Assembly (NCBI GenBank): GCA_900545035.1
Contig: UQXM01000016.1
Span: 1-22,276, forward strand
Direction: 5' to 3'
DNA: 22,276 bases
DNA from: an uncultured Fusobacterium sp.
GTDB taxonomy: Bacteria; Fusobacteriota; Fusobacteriia; Fusobacteriales; Fusobacteriaceae
A model generated the notes under the pieces. It was not told where the DNA came from. It worked only from the letters and a program-made list of their open reading frames with translations, and did no database searches. Of the stretch, positions 16,546-22,276 are shown piece after piece (position 1 is the first letter of the stretch; every line of letters begins with the position of its first letter). Made by a program: the position numbers and the translations under genes.

Positions 16546-17283
16546 TTAAATTTCTATTTTATTCTGCTCAATATATTCTCTGACTCTACAAAGCTCTTCT
16601 TCTGTATCCACTCCGATAATTTTATATGGTGTAGGAAGAACTTTTATTTTGTATCCGTTTTCAAGAACTCTTAATTGCTCAAGAGATTCTGATATTTCAA
16701 GAGGGGTCTGCTCCCATTTTGAATATTCAAGAACAAAATCTCTTTTATAGCCATAAATTCCTATGTGCTTATAATAATTTTTCATATCCTCTTTTCTTGG
16801 ATAAGGAACAATACTTCTTGAAAAATATATTGCATAATCATTTTTGTCTGTAATAACTTTTACACTGTTAGGATTCTGCACCTCTTCCATTGTATCAAGT
16901 TTATGTTTTAATGTACCCATTTTAAGTTCCGGCTCTTTTTTAAAGGCATCTATAAGAGAATTTATCATCTCTTTTTTTATAAGAGGCTCGTCTCCCTGAA
17001 TATTTATAACGACATCATAATCTGTTATTTTTTCACAAACCTCTGCTATTCTGCTTGTTCCGTTCGGATGATTTTTACTTGTCATTATCACTTTTCCGCC
17101 AAAATTTTTTACTTCAGCAAAAATTCTTTCATCATCTGTGGCTACTATTACTTCGTCTAAATCAGAAAGTTTCGCTCTCTTATAGACCCATTCTATCATA
17201 GTATGTCCGCATATATCTTTAAGAGGTTTTCCCTCCAATCTGCTCGAACCATAACGGGCAGGTATGATTCCCAAAAATTTCAT
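16546..17283 (-). CDS. kdsB: 3-deoxy-manno-octulosonate cytidylyltransferase (CMP-KDO synthetase)
   Basis: A 245-residue cytosolic enzyme that joins CTP and KDO to CMP-KDO, the activated sugar placed on lipid A. The nucleotide-binding start IIPARYGSSRLEGKPL (6-21) and NIQGDEPL (94-101, with the metal-binding D98) are typical. HPNGTSRIAE (72-81) has S where most members have D or E, a small deviation. PYKIIGVDTEEEL near the C-terminus fits the family. The ATG follows GGAGGATG. Its presence is direct evidence for KDO-containing LPS and so for a double-membraned cell. First gene of a two-gene operon with the SpoIID lipoprotein; both concern the envelope. Confidence 0.95.
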   Translation of the reverse strand: MKFLGIIPARYGSSRLEGKPLKDICGHTMIEWVYKRAKLSDLDEVIVATDDERIFAEVKNFGGKVIMTSKNHPNGTSRIAEVCEKITDYDVVINIQGDEPLIKKEMINSLIDAFKKEPELKMGTLKHKLDTMEEVQNPNSVKVITDKNDYAIYFSRSIVPYPRKEDMKNYYKHIGIYGYKRDFVLEYSKWEQTPLEISESLEQLRVLENGYKIKVLPTPYKIIGVDTEEELCRVREYIEQNKIEI

Positions 17284-17329
17284 TTTACATCCTCCTTATT
17301 AATGTGTAAAATATAGTTGTTTAATAAAG

Positions 17330-17358
17330 ATTATACAGCAAAACTGAATTTTATTAAA
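17330..17358 (-). promoter_or_regulatory. Promoter of kdsB operon
   Basis: On the minus strand TTTAAT (17353-17358), 17 bases, then a perfect TATAAT (17330-17335), about 45 bases before the kdsB start. Confidence 0.6.
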
Positions 17359-17398
17359 GATTTTTTAATATTTTTATATTTTGGAGGTATTATAATTA

Positions 17399-18019
17399 AT
17401 GAAAGTATATTTTATCCGTCATGGAGAAACTGTCTGGAACACTTTGAAAATATTTCAGGGAATAAAAAATTCTCCTCTTACAGAATTGGGAAAAGAACAG
17501 ACAAAAAGATTAAAAAATTATCTGAAAAACATTGAGTTTACTCATTTTTATTCTTCACCTCTGGGAAGAGCTTTGGAAACAATAAATATTCTTACAGAAG
17601 ACATAAAAAATCCAAAAATTGAAATTATTCCCGATTTCAGAGAAATAAATATGGGAAATATGGAGGGAGTTCCGAGAGATGATTTTGAAGCAGCTTATCC
17701 TGTGGAATTCAATAATCTTTGGAATAACGGAAAAGAGTACGATCCTTCCGCATTTGAAGGAGAAACTCTTGAAAGTGTGTACAAAAGAGCTGAAAACGGT
17801 TTGAAGACACTTGCAGAAAATCATAAAGAAAATGATATTATTTTGGTTGTTTCACACGGTGTTACCCTTGAAGCAATTTTTGCAAACATAAACGGCGAAA
17901 CAACAGATAATTTTGCAGAAAGAAATGTTCCTGAAAATACCAGCTTCACAATAGCTGAATATAAAAATGGAAAATGGGAAATTTTAGAATTTTCCAAAAC
18001 TCCCCATCTTAATTTTTAA
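17399..18019 (+). CDS. Histidine phosphatase family protein (phosphoglycerate mutase-like, GpmB/CobC type)
   Basis: A 206-residue cytosolic enzyme of the branch-1 histidine phosphatase superfamily. RHGET (7-11) holds the phosphorylated H8; R57 in SSPLGRA, E82 in FREINMG and H153 in VSHGVT complete the phosphate pocket. Size and motifs fit broad-specificity phosphatases such as GpmB, PhoE or CobC. True cofactor-dependent mutases (GpmA) are longer and carry extra loops, so a phosphatase is more likely than a glycolytic mutase; the substrate cannot be inferred, since no cobalamin or glycolysis genes lie nearby. The ATG follows GGAGGT by 10 bases. It stands alone between the divergent kdsB and a convergent terminator. 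Confidence 0.88.
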   Translation: MKVYFIRHGETVWNTLKIFQGIKNSPLTELGKEQTKRLKNYLKNIEFTHFYSSPLGRALETINILTEDIKNPKIEIIPDFREINMGNMEGVPRDDFEAAYPVEFNNLWNNGKEYDPSAFEGETLESVYKRAENGLKTLAENHKENDIILVVSHGVTLEAIFANINGETTDNFAERNVPENTSFTIAEYKNGKWEILEFSKTPHLNF

Positions 18020-18050
18020 AATATAGAGCCCATTGCATTTAAAAAATTGT

Positions 18051-18087
18051 AAAAATAAAATTCTCGATATTAGAGAATTTTATTTTT
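18051..18087. terminator. Bidirectional terminator between phosphatase and YoaK-family gene
   Basis: Perfect 15-base arms AAAAATAAAATTCTC and GAGAATTTTATTTTT around a 7-base loop, flanked by A- and T-runs, between two convergent genes. Confidence 0.85.
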
Positions 18088-18105
18088 TACAAGTTTGCAG
18101 CAATC

Positions 18106-18786
18106 CTATTTTTTATTTAAAGTTTCCTGCAACAAATTATTTTCCAATTTTCTTCTAAGGGCAAGATATGAAAATCCTATCAGCCAATATCCCAAAGATA
18201 CAGCATACACAGACTGTCTGCCGTAAATATCATACATCATCTTGCTCGCAACCCCTCCCGAAAAAAATGATGTCAAGCTCACAGAATAATAAAATATTTT
18301 CCACATATCCACTTTTTTTCCTCTTAAAAGATATCCTATATACACTCCCAAATCACTTATCGCTCCCGTAAGATGAGAGGTTCTTACCAAAATTCCTTTG
18401 TAAGTAATAAAAAGCCCGTTCTGCATACCAATACCAATGGAAAGAAGATAAGCAAAAGATTTATCCCCTTTTGACACATGAAAAAGTATAGCAATAAGAG
18501 TTCCCAGAGAGATAAATATCATTCCGTATCTTTTTCTGAAACTGAAATTTCTTTCTCCGATAAAAAGCCCTGCCAATACATTTCCAAGAATAAAAAAGAA
18601 CAAAGCAACAGCCAGCTGAAATACTTCTTTGTCAAAAGAAATATACGGACCCTCCATTGCCAGTTTCGCCACACTTCCCGTAAAATGTGTCAAAGGAAAT
18701 GTAACTGTAATAAGCCCATATACATCAACATACCCCCCTATAAATGAAAGCATGGAAATCCATATGAGCATAATTCTGCTTCCCAT
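18106..18786 (-). CDS. YoaK/DUF1275 family membrane protein
   Basis: A 226-residue integral membrane protein with about six hydrophobic segments. The family features are visible: SFIGGYVDVYGL near the N-terminus, THFTGSVAKLA shortly after, and GIGMQNGLFITYKGILVRTSHLTGAISDLG in the second half. This last stretch partly repeats the first TGS/TGA pattern, suggesting an internal duplication. The function is unknown; related proteins are sometimes annotated as possible transporters. The ATG at 18786 is preferred over the TTG at 18810 because GGGGGGAG lies 6 bases upstream of it. It lies 56 bases after sbcC with no terminator between, so it may be cotranscribed with sbcDC, though no functional link is known. 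Confidence 0.85.
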   Translation of the reverse strand: MGSRIMLIWISMLSFIGGYVDVYGLITVTFPLTHFTGSVAKLAMEGPYISFDKEVFQLAVALFFFILGNVLAGLFIGERNFSFRKRYGMIFISLGTLIAILFHVSKGDKSFAYLLSIGIGMQNGLFITYKGILVRTSHLTGAISDLGVYIGYLLRGKKVDMWKIFYYSVSLTSFFSGGVASKMMYDIYGRQSVYAVSLGYWLIGFSYLALRRKLENNLLQETLNKK

Positions 18787-18842
18787 TTGTTTCTCCCCCC
18801 AATACTGCAAAAACTTAATAATCCCAATTTTTATTTTTTATT

Positions 18843-21800
18843 CTATATTTCTTTTACAACAGTTCCCGATTCTCCGATTTTTGCCGGTGTAACCAAAAGT
18901 TTTCTGGCAACTCTGTTTTTAATCTCTTCCACATGGGTAATAATTCCCACTGTCATTCCCTCTGATTTCAGATTTTCAAGAACTCCGAAAACTATTTCCA
19001 AAAGTTCGGAATCAAGTGTACCAAATCCCTCATCCAAAAAGAAAAATTCCAATCTTGACTTTCCTCTCAACTGAATCTGATCGGCAAGAGCAAGAGCAAG
19101 GCAAAGCGAAACCATAAAAGTTTCCCCACCCGAAAGAGACTGAGGCTTTCTCACAGAACTGTTAAAATTATCTATAATAGAAAAATCAGATTTTTCATCA
19201 ACATTAATTCTGTAACGACCGTTTGTAATTTTTTGAAGTGTGTTTGAAGCTGTTCTTGTAATGCTCTGCAGTTTTCCTGCCGAAAGAAAATCCAAAAATT
19301 TTCTTCCTTCCAAAAGTTTTGCCAGCTCTTTGGCAGGATCTAGTTCTTTTTCCAATTCTTTTTTTCTTTCCAAAAGTTTTTCTGCTCTGTTTTTATTCAA
19401 ATTAAAAATTTCTATACTTTTTCTTATTTCCCCAATAATTTGATTATTTTTTTCTAAAGATATTTTTATTATTTTACCACATTCTATTAATTTTTCAAAC
19501 TCTTCTTTCGAAAAACTTCTGTCTTTTAACTCATTTTGAACATCCAATATCCCGTTCAGTACAATAATGCTTCTGTCCTTGTAATCTTTAACTGCTGATT
19601 TCATTTCCTCCACATTATCAATATATTTTTCTATTTCTGCCAATTCTTTCAAATCTGAAATTTTATTTTCCAAAAGTACTTTTTCTATCTCTCTGTTTAA
19701 TATCAAATAATCTGATTTCAGATTTTCATAATTTTGTTCTTTCTGAATTACTTCTTTTTCTTTTTCTCTTATCTTTTCAGTCCATTTTATAATTTTGTTA
19801 TCATATATATCTTTTTTCTTCTTTCTGATTTCTGAAAGTTCTTTTTCAATATTTTTGTAGATATTGCTTTTTTCTTTAAGTTCCTCCAGCCTGCTTTTCA
19901 AAACTTCTTTTGTACAATCTGTTTCAGGAATATTTTTTAATTCATTTTCCATTTCTGATGAAATATTTTTCTTAAAAGACAGCTCGCTTTCATATCTGTT
20001 GTAAGAGATATTCAGCTCGTTTATTTTTGAAATAAATTCTTTTATTTTTATTTCAAAATATGATTTTTTTTCTAAAATTTCATTAAGTTGTTTCTGTAAA
20101 ATATCTCTTTCTGATTTTATTTCAAAAATATCTCTTTCTAATATTAAAATATCTTTTATTTTTTCTTTCAGTTCAGCTGTTTTTGTTTCTGATTCTTTTA
20201 TTTTTTCTTTTAATGATAAAATACTGCTGTTTAAAAATCTTATTTCTCTTTGAATATTTTCAAAGTTTTCTCTTTCAAAACCAATATTTTTATTTTCTGC
20301 TGTCTGTTCATGTTCATATAATTTATTGCAGACAGGACAAATATCCCCTGAATGAAGATTTTTTCTAAGCTCATACACAAAATATTTTTCTCTCTGTTCA
20401 AAATATTTTTTCTCCTGTTCTTCTTTTTCTGAAAGTTCGACTGTTTTATTTTCTAACTCTTTTTGAAAACCTTTTATATTCTTTTCAAGCTCAAATATTT
20501 CTCTTTCATTTTCTCTAAGATATTTTAAAATATTCATTTTTTCAAGTTCGGCTTTTTCAAGAGCAAATATTTCATTTTGTGAAATTTCTTTTATTTCAGA
20601 ATTCTCTTTTTCTAATTTATTTTTCTCGTTTTCTACTGTTTTTATTTCAAATAAAATCTTTTCCGTTTCACAATTTAATTTCTCTGTTTCTTTTTTTATT
20701 TCAAAAATTTTATTTGAAAGTTCTTCTTTTTTTACAGCATCTCTGTACTCATCAGAAATTTTTGAAAACTCTTCCTGTGAAATATAATTTTCTCCTTTTT
20801 CCGTTTCCTTTTGGTTTTCTAAAATTTCCAGCTCATTATATTTTTTCTGCTCATCTTCAAGCATTTTTTTGGCAAGTTTAAAATTTTCTTGAATTTCAGT
20901 AATACTTTTATTAAGCTCTGCCATTTTTTCTTCATAATCATTTCTTTTATGAATTTTTTCAATAACAGGAATAAATTTTTCAGAAAGAACTGTTTTTTCT
21001 TCCAGTTTTTCAATTTCAACTTTCTGACTGTCAAGTTCTGATTTTTTTCTGTTCAAATCAAAAAGTTTTATTTCCAGTTTTTCTATCTCCTCCATTTCAG
21101 AAATCTGTTCTTTTATCCTGCTCTCTTTTTCTTTAAGTTCTGCCAGTTCTTCTTCTGATTTTTTTAATTCAGCTTCTTTTAAAATAAGTTCCTCTTCATT
21201 AAATCCTATTGATGAAAGTTCAATATCCAACTCTTTTATTTTGCTTTCAAGAGTATATTTGCAGCTGTTTGCTTTTTTTGAAAGAATATCCCCATACTTT
21301 TCCAAATTAAAAATTCTTTCAAGCATATCCCTTTTTTCTCTTCCATCAAGTTTTAAAAACTGACTGAAATTTCCCTGTGGAAGCACAACCGACCTTGTAA
21401 AATCTTCCAGTGTCAGTCCCAAAATATTTTCTTTTATCTCATGATAAATATCTTTGTAATTTTCAGCAATTTTTATTTCACTGCCGTCCTCTTTTGTTTT
21501 AAAAAGCACCGCAGTTTTGGAAAGTTTTCCGCTTTTTTTCCCAATCTTATAATTTCTCTCTGCTCTGTAAATATTTTCTCCCACTTTGAATTTGAAATTT
21601 ACACAAGCATGATCCGAGTTCTTATTTACAGCTTCAATGTCAAAACTGTCCTTTGTTTCACTGGCTTTATCTTTAAATCTCACAATACTCCCGTAAAGAG
21701 CCAATGTCATTCCGTCAATTATTGTTGACTTTCCGCTTCCTGTGGGACCAAATATTCCAAAAAGACCGTCTCTGCCTATTTTTTCAAAATCTATTGTCTG

Positions 21801-21851
21801 TTTTTCCTGAAAGCTCTGCAATCCTTCTATGCTCAAAAATAAAGGTTTCAT
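18843..21851 (-). CDS. sbcC: DNA repair exonuclease ATPase subunit SbcC (Rad50-like)
   Basis: A 1002-residue SMC-like ATPase that with SbcD opens hairpins and processes blocked or broken DNA ends. Walker A is GPTGSGKST (35-43); the ABC signature QSLSGGE is at 904-910 and Walker B FFFLDEGFGTLD contains D940-E941. Between the two ATPase halves lie about 700 residues of Lys/Glu-rich coiled coil, split in the middle by the zinc hook CPVC at 505-508, where two SbcC molecules join. QGNFSQFLKL (around 160) is the Q-loop. All key elements are intact. The start overlaps the sbcD stop by four bases (ATGA), so translation is coupled; AGAGGTGG precedes it. The extreme AT-rich, repetitive codons reflect the coiled coil. 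Confidence 0.97.
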   Translation of the reverse strand: MKPLFLSIEGLQSFQEKQTIDFEKIGRDGLFGIFGPTGSGKSTIIDGMTLALYGSIVRFKDKASETKDSFDIEAVNKNSDHACVNFKFKVGENIYRAERNYKIGKKSGKLSKTAVLFKTKEDGSEIKIAENYKDIYHEIKENILGLTLEDFTRSVVLPQGNFSQFLKLDGREKRDMLERIFNLEKYGDILSKKANSCKYTLESKIKELDIELSSIGFNEEELILKEAELKKSEEELAELKEKESRIKEQISEMEEIEKLEIKLFDLNRKKSELDSQKVEIEKLEEKTVLSEKFIPVIEKIHKRNDYEEKMAELNKSITEIQENFKLAKKMLEDEQKKYNELEILENQKETEKGENYISQEEFSKISDEYRDAVKKEELSNKIFEIKKETEKLNCETEKILFEIKTVENEKNKLEKENSEIKEISQNEIFALEKAELEKMNILKYLRENEREIFELEKNIKGFQKELENKTVELSEKEEQEKKYFEQREKYFVYELRKNLHSGDICPVCNKLYEHEQTAENKNIGFERENFENIQREIRFLNSSILSLKEKIKESETKTAELKEKIKDILILERDIFEIKSERDILQKQLNEILEKKSYFEIKIKEFISKINELNISYNRYESELSFKKNISSEMENELKNIPETDCTKEVLKSRLEELKEKSNIYKNIEKELSEIRKKKKDIYDNKIIKWTEKIREKEKEVIQKEQNYENLKSDYLILNREIEKVLLENKISDLKELAEIEKYIDNVEEMKSAVKDYKDRSIIVLNGILDVQNELKDRSFSKEEFEKLIECGKIIKISLEKNNQIIGEIRKSIEIFNLNKNRAEKLLERKKELEKELDPAKELAKLLEGRKFLDFLSAGKLQSITRTASNTLQKITNGRYRINVDEKSDFSIIDNFNSSVRKPQSLSGGETFMVSLCLALALADQIQLRGKSRLEFFFLDEGFGTLDSELLEIVFGVLENLKSEGMTVGIITHVEEIKNRVARKLLVTPAKIGESGTVVKEI

Positions 21852-22276
21852 TCTGCCACCTCTTCCTCTGTTTCTCTGCTGTTTTCAAACACCAGTTTGT
21901 CAAAAAGATTTAAGATTTCTTCTGACGGCTCAATTTCTGCATTATTGTTTGAAAATCTATAATATTTTATAAATGCTTCTTTTATATTTTTTTCCATTGA
22001 GTCATCTAAAATTTCAGATGTTTCATAACTGTTTCCCGAAAGTTTTAAATATATATCCACAATATTTTTATTCTCTTTTATTTTTTTTACCTCTCCTGCC
22101 ACAAGAGTTCTGTCAGAATTTATTTCCAGATATATCCATTCACTGCTCTCTTTTTTCTCCTCACTTAAAATAAGAGCTTCCTCAATATTTCCGCATATAT
22201 ATCTTTTTATTGGTTTATAATTTGTAATATCTATTTCCTCTTCATTTCCCTGGTGCATCCACCTGCGCCCGCCCTC
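21848..22276 (-). CDS. sbcD: Exonuclease SbcD (Mre11-like), C-terminal part only
   Basis: The frame is open to the right edge, so the start and nuclease domain lie outside the window; 142 codons are visible. The call rests on position: it overlaps sbcC by ATGA, the standard sbcDC layout. The visible part (NYKPIKRYICGNIEEALIL, then an acidic helical end) fits the C-terminal cap region of SbcD, which is poorly conserved. The ATG at 22258 is internal, since the frame continues upstream as EGGRRW and no ribosome binding site is needed there. The last 29 bases of the window are about three-quarters G+C, unlike anything else here. Confidence 0.75.
   Translation of the reverse strand, partial: EGGRRWMHQGNEEEIDITNYKPIKRYICGNIEEALILSEEKKESSEWIYLEINSDRTLVAGEVKKIKENKNIVDIYLKLSGNSYETSEILDDSMEKNIKEAFIKYYRFSNNNAEIEPSEEILNLFDKLVFENSRETEEEVAE

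Noticed and set aside
17375..17380. TATATT as -10 of the histidine phosphatase gene
   Set aside because: Transcription would start inside or just after the ribosome binding site at 17383-17388; other candidates upstream are too weak to name.
19240..21034. Repeated Lys/Glu and Phe/Ser-rich patterns within sbcC as a DNA repeat
   Set aside because: They are explained by the codons of the long coiled-coil arms; no exact repeat unit is seen.

Overview
The window is AT-rich (roughly 30% G+C by eye) and densely packed. Arginine is coded almost only by AGA, and start sites carry strong GGAGG-type ribosome binding sites. A CMP-KDO synthetase (kdsB) together with a three-part RND pump that includes a TolC-like outer-membrane channel shows an LPS-bearing, double-membraned cell. 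Firmicute-like traits sit beside this: a TrmR-type methyltransferase close to mltG, a SpoIID-family protein, and a CIRCE/HrcA operator. The combination points to Fusobacteriota (Fusobacterium/Leptotrichia-like). This is inference and the genus is not fixed.

Layout: (1) 1-6102, all on the minus strand: rsmB and a TrmR-like methyltransferase (overlapping, ending at a strong terminator), then a DEAD-box RNA helicase with its own promoter, then mltG behind a nested hairpin, then a radical SAM protein that runs off the left edge. (2) 6103-6268, a divergent promoter region with a CIRCE operator in front of htpG (+ strand). (3) 8161-14834, a minus-strand efflux operon in the order tetR, tolC-like, adaptor, RND pump, small PG0541-type protein. 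It has a clear promoter and two matching inverted-repeat operators about four helical turns apart. (4) 14935-17283, minus-strand kdsB followed by a SpoIID-family lipoprotein whose domain appears circularly permuted. (5) 17399-18019, a lone + strand histidine phosphatase, convergent with (6) 18106-22276, minus-strand sbcD (cut by the right edge), sbcC and a YoaK/DUF1275 membrane protein.

Most genes are housekeeping: rRNA and tRNA methylation, RNA remodelling, protein folding, peptidoglycan and LPS synthesis, DNA end processing. The accessory part is the self-regulated efflux operon. The most unusual item is the SpoIID protein at 14983-16530. The family's usual C-terminal half, with the GHGVGMSQYGA signature, comes first; its usual N-terminal catalytic half comes last, and the protein ends exactly at the conserved VW-like point where normal members continue. 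No stretch over 300 bases lacks a gene. I saw no tRNA, rRNA, CRISPR array, insertion sequence or prophage gene.
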